Virus record (IMG/VR): IMGVR_UViG_3300025646_007690
Location: 1 to 29,412 of that record
Length of the DNA: 29,412 bases
Source: a virus
Reading direction: 5' to 3' (one strand)
Below the pieces are notes generated by a model that worked only from the letters and a program-made list of their open reading frames with translations, was not told the DNA's origin and made no database searches. The translations under genes and the position numbers were made by a program. Shown one piece after another: positions 9,346-17,453 of the stretch (within the stretch, counting starts at the first letter, position 1; each line of letters starts with the position of its first letter).

Positions 9346-11532
9346 ATGCCAGCATCACCTATATACAATGTAAAAACAAATAACCTTTTATTAGAGGATA
9401 TATTAGATATCAGAAAAGATATTATTATATCAGGTGAGTTTTCTTTCTTCGGTTCATCTACTACTGGAGGAGAAGGATTTTGTATTTACTTTGTTAATGC
9501 TTGCACCGGCAATGATGTAGGAAGTCCTGGCCCTGGTTTAGGGTTTGCACCTACTGATGGTATCGTTGAGTTTAACGGTACAGATATATTTTCTGGTATA
9601 CCTAGTTCTATTTTAGGTATTGGTTTTGATGCTGCTGGTGATTTTGCTCTTCCTTTAGGCCCTGATATTGATGGTGATGTAGTATATCACCCTAACGCTA
9701 TTACTTTAAGACACGGTTCATTAAATGATTGGCAATATATTGCAAGTAGTGATAATGTTTCTGATTTAGGTTTTAGTATATATCAAACTTACGGTGATCT
9801 TTACCCTAAAGCTACAGCAACTTCTACAACAACATCTACTTTTACACCATCTAAAACATTTACTGCAACAGCTAACAGTACTGCAACTGCAACTCCAACT
9901 ACAACCCGCACATCAACAGTAACTAGTACACCTACAAAAACAACAACAAGAACGACAACACAATCAACAACTGTTACTAGTTCATTAAACAATTGTGTTA
10001 CACCTACAAAAACACCTACTAGAACGCATACCCCTACTTTAACTTATACTAATTCTTTAACTAAAACAAAAACACCCACGTCTACAGGATTGTATCCTAA
10101 ACGCCAAGCTTTTAAAATAAGATTATCTGATTACGGTAGAACAGCTTATGTTTATCTTAGAAATAACGCAGGTAATTTTGTTTTAGTTCATGAAGAAGAA
10201 CATCTTGATTTAATAAAACCTGAAAATGGTCAAATTCAAGTTGGCTTATCTTACTCTACTGGTATAAATTATTCAGCATTTCACATTTATAACTTTTCAG
10301 TTAATGGGGTTGGTTATGATAGCCCGTTTACACCTACACCAACAGCTACAAAAAATATCACAAGAACTTCTTCTCCTACCCCAACACCAACTTACACATT
10401 AACTTATACCCCCACGCAAAATCATTCACCCACGGTAACAAGATCTAATACACCAACACAGACAAATACTATTACAATAACAAATACAAATTTTGCTACA
10501 CCTACTCGCACTAGATCACAAACCCCTACACAAACAAGAACACCAACTAATACAAGAACATCTACTCAATTTTCTACTAGAACGCAGACACCTACTAATA
10601 CAAGAACATCTACTCAAACGCCTACTCAAACATCAACTCAAACACCTACCAGAACAAGCACTAGAACACCGACACAAACCCACACTTACACACCTACTGA
10701 ATTTAAGAGATTTATTGCAGCAGCAAATTCATCATATAAATTTGTATTTGAAAGTAACTGGGTAAACGCTGATAGTGCTGCAGCAGCAGTTAATGTTTTG
10801 ATTAATAATGCAAGATTTGGTATTAATAGAAATACTGGATCTACTAATTTAATAAATTTAATTACAACCTCTAATCCTAATGGAGTTGCTAATGATTTTG
10901 ATAGAAAGTATTTTAGAGCTTTCTTTTTTGATGGTACTGCTATAACTGGTCAACAACAATATGCTCCAGGTGTTGATGGTCAGACAACATGGCTTGGTAT
11001 ACCTTTTGTGGAAAATAAATCATCTACGTCTAACCCTAATACAGACTTTAGAGATGGTATTTCTTCTAACGTTTACCAAGCATTAAAGATTTTAGTTAAT
11101 ACTGGCGATGCATTAGATGATACTTTAATTTACATTAATAAAACAGATAACTCTAATGAACGTCCTAACCCTGCACAAAATTCAGGCGAAAATTTTAACA
11201 TTTGGGGTATTGATGGATTAACTTCTAATTATAAGACCGTAACATTTGATGCATCTAATAATGATAGGTATGTTATAAACTATAACGGTACAGGAAGAAT
11301 ATTATATAATTATGATTATATTGAAAATGATTCAGATAGACCTAACTTCATAGCTACCCCTGATAGTTATAGGGTGTTGCCAAATATTAGGTACTTAAGA
11401 GTTAATACCGGTAACATTGATATATCGTTCAGTTATGCAACTGAATTAATTAACTATATTGACAACTCTTCTACTAGTTCGACATCCTATTGGGGAGCAA
11501 GATTAACACTATTTACAAACGTAAGACAATAA
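9346..11532 (+). CDS. Putative receptor-binding tail fibre: split lectin-like domain with Thr/Pro/Arg repeats
   Basis: A 728-aa mosaic. Residues ~20-150 look like the first part of a legume-lectin/LamG-type jelly roll (GGEGFCIYFV, GPGLGFAP, SSILGIGFDAAGDF, NAITLRHGS). Residues 156-248 are a Thr-rich linker (TTTRTSTVTSTPTKTTTRTT-like). Residues 253-327 (FKIRLSDYGRTAYVYLRN, then IQVGLSYSTG and FHIYNFSVNG) look like the missing C-terminal strands of the same lectin fold. Residues ~329-450 are a second Thr/Pro/Arg linker and ~451-728 an unknown, probably beta-rich C-terminal domain. The tetrapeptide LYPK borders the first linker on both sides. This suggests an exposed, sugar-binding fibre or adhesin. 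It is followed 1 nt later by a related-style gene. The lectin call is from motif pattern only; a LamG-like or other jelly roll is possible. Confidence 0.75.
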   Translation: MPASPIYNVKTNNLLLEDILDIRKDIIISGEFSFFGSSTTGGEGFCIYFVNACTGNDVGSPGPGLGFAPTDGIVEFNGTDIFSGIPSSILGIGFDAAGDFALPLGPDIDGDVVYHPNAITLRHGSLNDWQYIASSDNVSDLGFSIYQTYGDLYPKATATSTTTSTFTPSKTFTATANSTATATPTTTRTSTVTSTPTKTTTRTTTQSTTVTSSLNNCVTPTKTPTRTHTPTLTYTNSLTKTKTPTSTGLYPKRQAFKIRLSDYGRTAYVYLRNNAGNFVLVHEEEHLDLIKPENGQIQVGLSYSTGINYSAFHIYNFSVNGVGYDSPFTPTPTATKNITRTSSPTPTPTYTLTYTPTQNHSPTVTRSNTPTQTNTITITNTNFATPTRTRSQTPTQTRTPTNTRTSTQFSTRTQTPTNTRTSTQTPTQTSTQTPTRTSTRTPTQTHTYTPTEFKRFIAAANSSYKFVFESNWVNADSAAAAVNVLINNARFGINRNTGSTNLINLITTSNPNGVANDFDRKYFRAFFFDGTAITGQQQYAPGVDGQTTWLGIPFVENKSSTSNPNTDFRDGISSNVYQALKILVNTGDALDDTLIYINKTDNSNERPNPAQNSGENFNIWGIDGLTSNYKTVTFDASNNDRYVINYNGTGRILYNYDYIENDSDRPNFIATPDSYRVLPNIRYLRVNTGNIDISFSYATELINYIDNSSTSSTSYWGARLTLFTNVRQ
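9811..10089 (+). repeat. Thr-rich coding repeat, block 1 (inside lectin-like domain)
   Basis: Imperfect tandem codon repeats of ACA/ACT with CCT and AGA, encoding T-x-T-x and TPTKTPTRT-type units. The plus strand is almost free of G here. The block separates two halves of what looks like one lectin-like domain. Confidence 0.8.
10330..10700 (+). repeat. Thr/Pro/Arg coding repeat, block 2
   Basis: About 120 codons of degenerate TPT-(Q/R/N)-T units. It contains a 24-nt exact direct repeat at 10546-10569 and 10594-10617, 48 nt (16 codons) apart, encoding NTRTSTQ twice. This shows recent unit duplication. The strand is A/C-rich and G-poor. Confidence 0.85.
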
Positions 11533-11533
11533 A

Positions 11534-13591
11534 ATGGCTCATAAACATATATTTTATGTAACAGGTACAGATGTAAGCGTGTTAAGCGCTCAAGAAGCTT
11601 CTGGTTATTTTTATCAAAACCCTATTGATGGAAGCAGTGACTTTTATACTAACACAGCAAGTAGTATGAGCTTTAATGACAGTACATACTCTCAATTATT
11701 TTCAGCCAGTAATTTTGATAGTGGTGTCTTTAATTATAAAAGATCTACAATAATTGATTTAAGTGCAGTTAGATATAGTGAGTTTGATACTATTGTTTTT
11801 AATCTTTCTGGTATTGATGACTCTACAAATACAATTGTTAAAATGTTATTTGAACCTGAAGATGGTATCATTCAAACCGTTACGTATAAAAATAACGAAT
11901 TAATATTTGATAAAAATTTACCTTATAATTTAGTCATTGGAGGTAATACAGGAAGTAACCCTAAAAATGTTTTATATTCTTACGACTATACTTTAGAAGA
12001 AGAGCATCCTTTTGAAAGAACATTTCAAACTCGATTTTCTGCTTATAGACAAGATGGTATGATTGATGAATATCTTTTACCTCTTAGAGTAGCTAGAGAT
12101 AGTATCTATAATGTTGCTGATAAATTTAATTTATTAGACGCTACTATTTTACCTTTATCATCTAAAGATTTGATGATAAAAATGGAGTTAGAAAATCCTA
12201 ATTACGTAAATCATTTTGCAATAAAACGTGACATTACCCCAACACCTACAAGATCCTTAACCCCTACTAATACTCAACAAGCAACCCATACTAGAACACC
12301 TACTCCTACGTTCACAAGAACATCATCTCAAACACCAACAAAAACAAGAACAAGAACACAAACTAAAACACGTACTTATACCCCCACATCTACAATAACA
12401 AGAACTAGATCAAGAACCAGTTTTGTAACTAGAACTAAAACCCCTACTTTAACAAAATCTCGTTCACCGATAAACATTAACATACCGGTCACACCCCCTC
12501 CAACCCCGGCAGTTTCATTAGCACAAGATTGTAAAAGCAAAGAATTTACTTTAACTTATGAAGGTATAAACGATACTGTTGATCCTTCTACAGTAAAATT
12601 AGGTTTACAATATAATTATTCAGATGATGTTAAATCATATTTTGCAGTTGATATTCAACAAATTTTAGAAAGTAATACCGTTAAAGTTTATTTACCTGTA
12701 ACATCAACTGACTACACGGTTACTCCTTATGTATATTTTGAAGGAGACGACCCTGGCATTACTGTAACAAGTGTAATAGTGACTAACAATTGTTCAGGTC
12801 ATACTGTTACTTCTTTTACTCCTCCCCCTCCACCGGTGATTCCACCACCGGTGATTCCACCCCCTCCGGTAATACCACCCCCTCCGGTAATACCACCAAA
12901 AATTATAACTACACCTAACATCCAATCTGTGTTTCAGTTTGGTTATGGTCCAATTGTAGATAGCCCTATAGTTGTAAATTTACCTGCTCAGGATGGATAT
13001 GGTGACTTTTTACCTTTACCGGCTTTATATCAAGTAGGTAATCAACAAGTTTGTAATATTGTAGTTAACTGGAAAATTATTAAATCACAAAGATCTATTT
13101 TGGAAATGATAGATTCTATGACAGTTAACGGAAAAGTACAACCTATTTTACCAGCCGGGGCAGTTCAAGTAGCTAAAGGGGAACGATCCGGTAGGTCTGA
13201 AAGTTTTAATGAAAATGGGTTATATTTGGGACCTGCTATAACTACATCTTACCCATGGTATGAAGCTATCGACGGTACAAGATATTTCATGTGGGCTTAT
13301 GTGCAGGTAACTAATGTTGTTGATGATTTTAGTTATTATGAACGATGGAATGAATGTCATAGTACAATAAATCTTAATCAACCTACGGGGTATGAAATGA
13401 GATTACAAATTTTAAATCAAATTCAATACCCCGGAAAATATCCAGAAGCTGATCCCGAATTTACCGACATTCTTACGATACCTACTTGTAAATTCCCGGC
13501 ATTTGAATATACTATTATACAAAATATGATATCTTATGACAAATGGGTACAGGATGGACAACCTCCCACTTTTACAATAACAAATAGTTAA
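11534..13591 (+). CDS. Putative tail fibre/adhesin with Thr/Pro/Arg and poly-Pro linkers
   Basis: A 685-aa mosaic protein starting 1 nt after the previous fibre-like gene, without a promoter of its own. Residues 1-234 are an unknown beta-rich domain; 235-311 a Thr/Pro/Arg/Ser linker of the same style as in the upstream gene; 320-425 an Ig-like beta domain bounded by Cys (SLAQDCKSKEFTLTY to VTNNCSG); 428-455 a proline linker built of PPPPVIPP units; and 456-685 a C-terminal domain with aromatic-rich strands. No catalytic motif. Sharing the T-P-T-R linker with its neighbour suggests linker exchange by recombination and a joint role in host recognition. The fibre role is inferred from position and architecture. 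Confidence 0.75.
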   Translation: MAHKHIFYVTGTDVSVLSAQEASGYFYQNPIDGSSDFYTNTASSMSFNDSTYSQLFSASNFDSGVFNYKRSTIIDLSAVRYSEFDTIVFNLSGIDDSTNTIVKMLFEPEDGIIQTVTYKNNELIFDKNLPYNLVIGGNTGSNPKNVLYSYDYTLEEEHPFERTFQTRFSAYRQDGMIDEYLLPLRVARDSIYNVADKFNLLDATILPLSSKDLMIKMELENPNYVNHFAIKRDITPTPTRSLTPTNTQQATHTRTPTPTFTRTSSQTPTKTRTRTQTKTRTYTPTSTITRTRSRTSFVTRTKTPTLTKSRSPININIPVTPPPTPAVSLAQDCKSKEFTLTYEGINDTVDPSTVKLGLQYNYSDDVKSYFAVDIQQILESNTVKVYLPVTSTDYTVTPYVYFEGDDPGITVTSVIVTNNCSGHTVTSFTPPPPPVIPPPVIPPPPVIPPPPVIPPKIITTPNIQSVFQFGYGPIVDSPIVVNLPAQDGYGDFLPLPALYQVGNQQVCNIVVNWKIIKSQRSILEMIDSMTVNGKVQPILPAGAVQVAKGERSGRSESFNENGLYLGPAITTSYPWYEAIDGTRYFMWAYVQVTNVVDDFSYYERWNECHSTINLNQPTGYEMRLQILNQIQYPGKYPEADPEFTDILTIPTCKFPAFEYTIIQNMISYDKWVQDGQPPTFTITNS
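12236..12470 (+). repeat. Thr/Pro/Arg coding repeat, block 3
   Basis: Degenerate codon repeat encoding TPTPTR, TRTPTPTFTR, TKTRTRTQTKTR-type units, the same vocabulary as blocks 1 and 2 in the upstream gene. Probably a flexible or extended linker; the high Thr content also makes it a possible O-glycosylation target (inference). Confidence 0.85.
12818..12897 (+). repeat. Proline-rich tandem repeat
   Basis: Tandem units of about 15-18 bp encoding P(3-4)VI: two copies with CCGGTGATT followed by two with CCGGTAATA. The codon change between the pairs suggests stepwise duplication. Encodes a stiff poly-proline linker. Confidence 0.85.
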
Positions 13592-13595
13592 TAAA

Positions 13596-13754
13596 ATGAT
13601 AGATAAGAATAAGAACCCCTTCGAAATGTCTGCAGAAGAAAAAAGACGACAGATGGATGATATGTGGAATAGTTATGAAAGGTCTCTAGATGACAGCTTT
13701 GAATTCGATGAAGAAATTGAAGAATTAGAGATTTTTAACGAAGATGAATATTGA
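13596..13754 (+). CDS. Small acidic hypothetical protein (52 aa)
   Basis: ATG at 13596 lies 4 nt after the stop of the fibre-like gene. The reading frame runs 52 codons to TGA at 13752-13754 and starts MIDKNKNPFEMSAEEKRRQM. The second half is very acidic (many Glu/Asp) and probably helical. It fills an otherwise gene-free gap and has the codon style of its neighbours, so it is likely real and coupled to the late transcript. Not recognised; small acidic proteins at the end of structural operons are often chaperones, but nothing here proves that. Confidence 0.6.
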   Translation: MIDKNKNPFEMSAEEKRRQMDDMWNSYERSLDDSFEFDEEIEELEIFNEDEY

Positions 13755-13780
13755 TATTAACGGTATTTCTTGTATATATT
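13751..13780 (+). promoter_or_regulatory. Sigma70-like promoter (TTGATA-18-TATATT), 7 nt from ATG
   Basis: TTGATA (13751-13756), 18-nt spacer, TATATT (13775-13780), then 7 nt to the ATG at 13788. +1 would fall at the start codon or one nt before it. The -35 overlaps the stop of the 52-aa ORF. Confidence 0.5.
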
Positions 13781-13787
13781 ATTGTAT

Positions 13788-14060
13788 ATGAGAAATACCT
13801 TTTCATTAGAGTTACTTAAAAGACTTCATCTTGCAAGATACGTTTATCTTAACGAAGAATTCAACGAAATCTACGCATGGTTTAGTGGTCCTTCAATTAA
13901 GATTTTTGAGTTTACCGGCGATGAAGTTGGTGAAGCTACTATTGTAAACGAAAGTACAAAAAGAGAATATAGTCTTAATGAAGAGATTAATTTTAGGGAT
14001 GTAACTACATCTATCGATAGTATCGTTAGAGAACTTTATACCGGTGAGTCGGATGAATGA
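13788..14060 (+). CDS. Hypothetical protein (90 aa)
   Basis: Not recognised. A longer frame opens at TTG 13770, but ATG 13788 is preferred because a sigma70-like -10 ends 7 nt upstream. The product (starts MRNTFSLELLKRLHLARYVY) is soluble, with mixed alpha/beta character and an acidic end. It overlaps the next gene by 8 bp or more and begins a run of small overlapping ORFs, so the whole run is probably one transcript. Confidence 0.65.
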   Translation: MRNTFSLELLKRLHLARYVYLNEEFNEIYAWFSGPSIKIFEFTGDEVGEATIVNESTKREYSLNEEINFRDVTTSIDSIVRELYTGESDE

Positions 14061-14280
14061 ATTTATTAATGATGTTGAAGCTTTAATTGAAACTATATTA
14101 GAGTCTGATGATACAGACCATATGGAGGATATGATTGCTTTGTTTATGTATAACAATAAAGTGATGCCCGCATCAGATGAGTTTGAAATAATAATGGAAT
14201 CAATTGCTGTAACATTATGCGAAAAAATGACGAAAAGAGTAATAACTAAATTTAGAGAACATATAGACGAATATGAGTGA
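14053..14280 (+). CDS. Hypothetical acidic helical protein (75 aa)
   Basis: Not recognised. Probably all-helical, acidic, with several Met (NDVEALIETILESDDTDHME near the start). ATG 14053 is chosen over GTG 14044; both overlap the upstream gene, by 8 and 17 bp. The stop overlaps the next start. No domain or motif identified. Confidence 0.6.
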   Translation: MNEFINDVEALIETILESDDTDHMEDMIALFMYNNKVMPASDEFEIIMESIAVTLCEKMTKRVITKFREHIDEYE

Positions 14281-14515
14281 TAAAGTAAAATTATCAGTTA
14301 AACAAGTTAACAATATTACTGCCGAATGGAATGATCAATTTTGTTCTATTACTGCATGGCATAACGGTGATGGGGTTGATATCACGTTTTCAAACGTACC
14401 TCCTATCTCTTTAGATAATACTCAAGTAATTACTTTGCTTGCTGTTCTATCTAACTACACACTAATGCAGAAAATGGATGTAGCAGATAATATTGAGTTT
14501 AAAAAAAACGAGTGA
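14273..14515 (+). CDS. Hypothetical protein (80 aa)
   Basis: Not recognised. ATG 14273 overlaps the preceding stop by 8 bp and the next gene starts inside this stop (GTGA overlap). The first 50 residues look beta-rich (around NNITAEWNDQFCSITAWHNG), followed by a helix (TQVITLLAVLSNYTLMQKM) and a charged tail. Soluble, no signal. Tight coupling suggests co-expression with its neighbours. Confidence 0.6.
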   Translation: MSDKVKLSVKQVNNITAEWNDQFCSITAWHNGDGVDITFSNVPPISLDNTQVITLLAVLSNYTLMQKMDVADNIEFKKNE

Positions 14516-14871
14516 ATTCTGAAGAAGAGTATGAAGATACTTTTCAAGAACCAGAACCAGAACAACAGGCCCCGGAACCAATATTTGAATACAACCCCGA
14601 TCCAGAAGAACATTCACACCCAGTAAATCTAGTTCCACAAAAAATAAAACAAATCGTAAATGAAAACGATTTAATTAATGAAATTACTGAATTTTCAGAG
14701 TACTTGGATAGAGAGTATGAAGCTCTCTATCCTATTGTTATAGAAAATGATGTAACTAGAAATAGTAGAAGGGTCGATCAAGAGGTTCAAAGAGAACTTG
14801 AACGAAGATTAGATTTAGTCGATTATATTAGAAGATTATTTCAAGAACGTATAGAAGGATTAGTTAAATGA
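14512..14871 (+). CDS. Hypothetical protein with Glu/Pro-rich N-terminus (119 aa)
   Basis: Not recognised. Residues 1-50 are acidic and low complexity (EPEPEQQAPEP and similar) and likely disordered. Residues ~55-119 are predicted helical and charged (VDQEVQRELERRLDLVDYIR). GTG at 14512 overlaps the upstream TGA, and its own TGA overlaps the ATG of the glycosyltransferase by 4 bp, so it is translationally coupled on both sides. Confidence 0.6.
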   Translation: MNSEEEYEDTFQEPEPEQQAPEPIFEYNPDPEEHSHPVNLVPQKIKQIVNENDLINEITEFSEYLDREYEALYPIVIENDVTRNSRRVDQEVQRELERRLDLVDYIRRLFQERIEGLVK

Positions 14872-15692
14872 TTAATGTTTTATTTGCTACATGCGCGATT
14901 GGTGAAAAATATAATGAGAGATGTATAACCTCTCTTAAAGCTTACGATAAACTAAATTACGATAAGACAGATGAGCTAGTTATCTATACTGATGATGTAG
15001 ACAGATATAAAGATATTGAAACTAAAATTAAACTAACTGTAAGGCCATTTAGTATCAATCTTTCAGGTAATAAGTTTAGAGATAATACAATACTAAAACA
15101 TCTTATGCTTACATCTGCATTATCTAATGATAATGAGCATGAGATATATTGTTGGTATGATTGTGATGCATTTCCTATTATAGATAAAGATAGAATGCAA
15201 GAGTATGCAAACTATGATAAAGGTATCTATTACAAAGATGCTCATACATTTGCGAAGTTTGAAGATGTTTTATCTCACCACATTTATACCGATAGAGGTA
15301 AAAGATATAATACATACACCTTCTTAAACGTTACACATAAGGATAACATGCTTGTTGAGTATGCTCTTAATGATAAAGAAGAGATTACCTTTCCTGTTGA
15401 GACTTGTTTATTGTTTAACAGAGACTTATCTTCGCAATCATACCTACAGAAAGAGAAAGTATATATCAATACTACCATTGATGTAGTTAAGTATTGTATG
15501 GACTTTCATTTGAACGACAACTATGGTGAGAGTTTTGAATTAGGTATTATAATTGGTAAGAGTTTTAATAAAATAAAACAAATGCCAGTTATACCGTGCA
15601 TGTGTGACTTTCATTATATGCCAGCTGATTCAACTCAGCAGGATGTTGAAAGATATAAAGACCGTACTTTATATAAAGAGTTTTTATTATGA
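14868..15692 (+). CDS. Glycosyltransferase-like protein (GT-A fold, DCD motif)
   Basis: A 274-aa protein with the layout of a GT-A, nucleotide-sugar-dependent glycosyltransferase: an N-terminal Rossmann-like start (INVLFATCAIG), a conserved TDD element (41-43) and a DXD-type motif WYDCDAFPI with DCD at 98-100, expected to bind metal and sugar nucleotide. It lacks membrane segments and is probably cytosolic. A second protein of the same design, with DCD at nearly the same position, is encoded at 21575-22408. Coupled by an ATGA overlap to the upstream ORF and overlapping the carbamoyltransferase by 6 bp tail to tail. Substrate unknown: host surface glycan, phage DNA bases or fibre Thr residues are all possible. 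Confidence 0.7.
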   Translation: MINVLFATCAIGEKYNERCITSLKAYDKLNYDKTDELVIYTDDVDRYKDIETKIKLTVRPFSINLSGNKFRDNTILKHLMLTSALSNDNEHEIYCWYDCDAFPIIDKDRMQEYANYDKGIYYKDAHTFAKFEDVLSHHIYTDRGKRYNTYTFLNVTHKDNMLVEYALNDKEEITFPVETCLLFNRDLSSQSYLQKEKVYINTTIDVVKYCMDFHLNDNYGESFELGIIIGKSFNKIKQMPVIPCMCDFHYMPADSTQQDVERYKDRTLYKEFLL

Positions 15693-17420
15693 TTTTTTGA
15701 AGACCGTAACGTCAGGTAAGTACTTTGATTTAATAATCAAACCATTCATATCTTCTTTACCCATAATTGCAAATGCATCTTTGTATGTATTGAGAATAGG
15801 CTTACCTGCAACGTTAAAAGAAGTATTCAACAACACAGGAATAAATCCTTTATTAGCTGCTTCAGTAAGCATATCATACATAAGCTCATTCTGCTCTCTA
15901 GTTACGGTTTGTATTCTAGCAGTACCATCTGAGTGAGTAATACTTGCTAATTGCTCTCTATATTCTTCTTTGACATAAGCAGCAAAGTTCATATGTCTAC
16001 TTTCACCTTCCCAGTCAAAGTAAGTAGATACATCTTCTAATCTCACAATAGGAGCAAATGGTCTAAAAAACTCTCTATGTTTAACTCTATCATTTAAAAC
16101 CTTCTTCATTCCCTCTGCAGGAGAGCATATGATAGATCTGTTACCTAATGCTCTTGGTCCATGCTCAGCTCTTCCTTGAACAACTCCATAGATGTGTTTG
16201 TCTTTAAAAATTTGATCTATTATCTTGCTTAAGTTAAGAGGTTCAAACACTCTACCTTCAATCATATAGCTAAAGATATCGTTATCATCATATACCTCTT
16301 CCCCTGCATAAGTAAGATCCATTGGTTCTTCTGGTCTTAGATAATCAATAACTAAACCAGTACTCAAACCGCAATCAGATGAATTAGGTGCAATGTAAAC
16401 ATCTTTGCCGTGTGTCTTTCTTACATAATCTCTTATACGAGTATTGTAAAGAATATTCATACCACACCCACCAGTGATACAAACATTAGTTTTATAAAAG
16501 TCTATTAACTTCTTTACTTCATTAAAATGAAGCTCTTCAAATACATATTGACTTGTAGCAATTAAATCTTTAGCATCATTCCCTTTTAATCTATTTTCTC
16601 CTGATGCATGTCCGTGTTCATTAAAGTCAAAATGTAAACCTATCTTACTACCTAAATCACCCAAGTATTGTTCGGCTTTGTCTTCAACTGGATTCCAACC
16701 TACCCTATTCCATTTAGAGTAATAATCTTTAATAGGTTCAATCCAATCTTCTCTTACACTACCATACGAACAATACCCCATAAGCTTACCAGCATATGTT
16801 AAGCAAGCTTCACCATAGTCATGAATGTATTTGATATCATCTATAAAATAACCTAGATAGAAATAAGGATTGCCGTAATCATTAAAAGAGAAATGAATCG
16901 TTTTCATTTGTTTATCTCTTTCCTTCTTTCTATCAAAATGATATCCTAAATTCCATCCATCATCTCCCCCTCCATCAAAAGAGAAGACTAAAGCTTCATC
17001 AAAAGGGCTTTGATAAAATGTACCTGCAGCGTGTGATTTATGATGAAATGCAGCCCACCCATCACCGCTTGTTTCATTTGTATCACTGCATCCTTCAATC
17101 TGATTACCTTCGCTATCTAATCTTACTTGATTATGTTCAATCAGATCAACATTAAAGAATCTACCTATCTGTTTATTCTCCCAATCTGAGTTAATACTTC
17201 TTATTACATCTATTTTATCAATACCATATTTTTCTTTTATATAGTGTTTGATTATTTTAGTCATATACTCACCATCCATACGAGGCATAAAGTTACACCA
17301 TGCTAAGTTTTTATGATTGAATAGTCTCTCTAATTCTATAGCAATAAACTCCCCTTTATTATAGATAGTAATGCCAGCATTATGGCCTCCTGATATACCT
17401 GCTATGACTTTATCTTGCAC
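15687..17420 (-). CDS. Carbamoyltransferase (NodU/CmcH/TobZ family)
   Basis: Transfers a carbamoyl group from carbamoyl phosphate, via carbamoyl-adenylate, to a hydroxyl of a sugar or similar substrate. The 577-aa length is that of a full two-domain enzyme. The N-terminal Kae1/YrdC-type ATPase domain shows SGGHNAG (10-16), the metal-binding HHKSH (126-130) followed by AAGTFYQSPF, and FDGGGDDG (149-156). Further on come ITGGCGMN, PNSSDCGLSTG, and the conserved C-terminal elements GRAEHGPRALGNRSI, FFRPFAPI and LNTSFNVAGKP. It starts with GTG at 17420, 33 bp from the divergent membrane-protein gene, with a GATAAGTA box 5 nt upstream. Family members modify antibiotics, Nod factors and surface glycans; the phage substrate is unknown. 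Confidence 0.93.
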   Translation of the reverse strand: MQDKVIAGISGGHNAGITIYNKGEFIAIELERLFNHKNLAWCNFMPRMDGEYMTKIIKHYIKEKYGIDKIDVIRSINSDWENKQIGRFFNVDLIEHNQVRLDSEGNQIEGCSDTNETSGDGWAAFHHKSHAAGTFYQSPFDEALVFSFDGGGDDGWNLGYHFDRKKERDKQMKTIHFSFNDYGNPYFYLGYFIDDIKYIHDYGEACLTYAGKLMGYCSYGSVREDWIEPIKDYYSKWNRVGWNPVEDKAEQYLGDLGSKIGLHFDFNEHGHASGENRLKGNDAKDLIATSQYVFEELHFNEVKKLIDFYKTNVCITGGCGMNILYNTRIRDYVRKTHGKDVYIAPNSSDCGLSTGLVIDYLRPEEPMDLTYAGEEVYDDNDIFSYMIEGRVFEPLNLSKIIDQIFKDKHIYGVVQGRAEHGPRALGNRSIICSPAEGMKKVLNDRVKHREFFRPFAPIVRLEDVSTYFDWEGESRHMNFAAYVKEEYREQLASITHSDGTARIQTVTREQNELMYDMLTEAANKGFIPVLLNTSFNVAGKPILNTYKDAFAIMGKEDMNGLIIKSKYLPDVTVFKKS

Positions 17421-17425
17421 ATATA

Positions 17426-17433
17426 TACTTATC
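17426..17433 (-). promoter_or_regulatory. Variant late-like promoter, GATAAGTA, 5 nt from GTG
   Basis: On the minus strand GATAAGTA ends 5 nt before GTG 17420. One base differs from the TAAATA core, so it is a weaker call, but the spacing is exactly that of the other late-like boxes. Confidence 0.4.
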
Positions 17434-17439
17434 CAAATA

Positions 17440-17447
17440 ACTAAATA
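17440..17447 (+). promoter_or_regulatory. Late-like promoter, ACTAAATA, 6 nt from GTG
   Basis: ACTAAATA followed by a 6-nt spacer and GTG 17454, within the 33-bp divergent gap shared with the carbamoyltransferase. Confidence 0.55.
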
Positions 17448-17453
17448 ATTAAA

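Noticed and set aside
9801-9992. Minus-strand ORF of 63 aa rich in Val (and similar ORFs opposite or out of frame in repeat DNA, such as 10493-10765 +)
   Set aside because: Mirror reading of the Thr codon repeats (ACA/ACT gives TGT/AGT, GTT and so on); no promoter, and fully inside a real gene.
10330-10700. Possible CRISPR-like or satellite array in the repeat tract
   Set aside because: Repeats are codon-phased, degenerate and have no spacers; they are protein-coding low-complexity sequence.
16730-16750. GGTTCAATCC resembling a tRNA T-arm
   Set aside because: Inside the carbamoyltransferase coding sequence, with no matching acceptor or anticodon arms nearby; no tRNA found by eye in the window.
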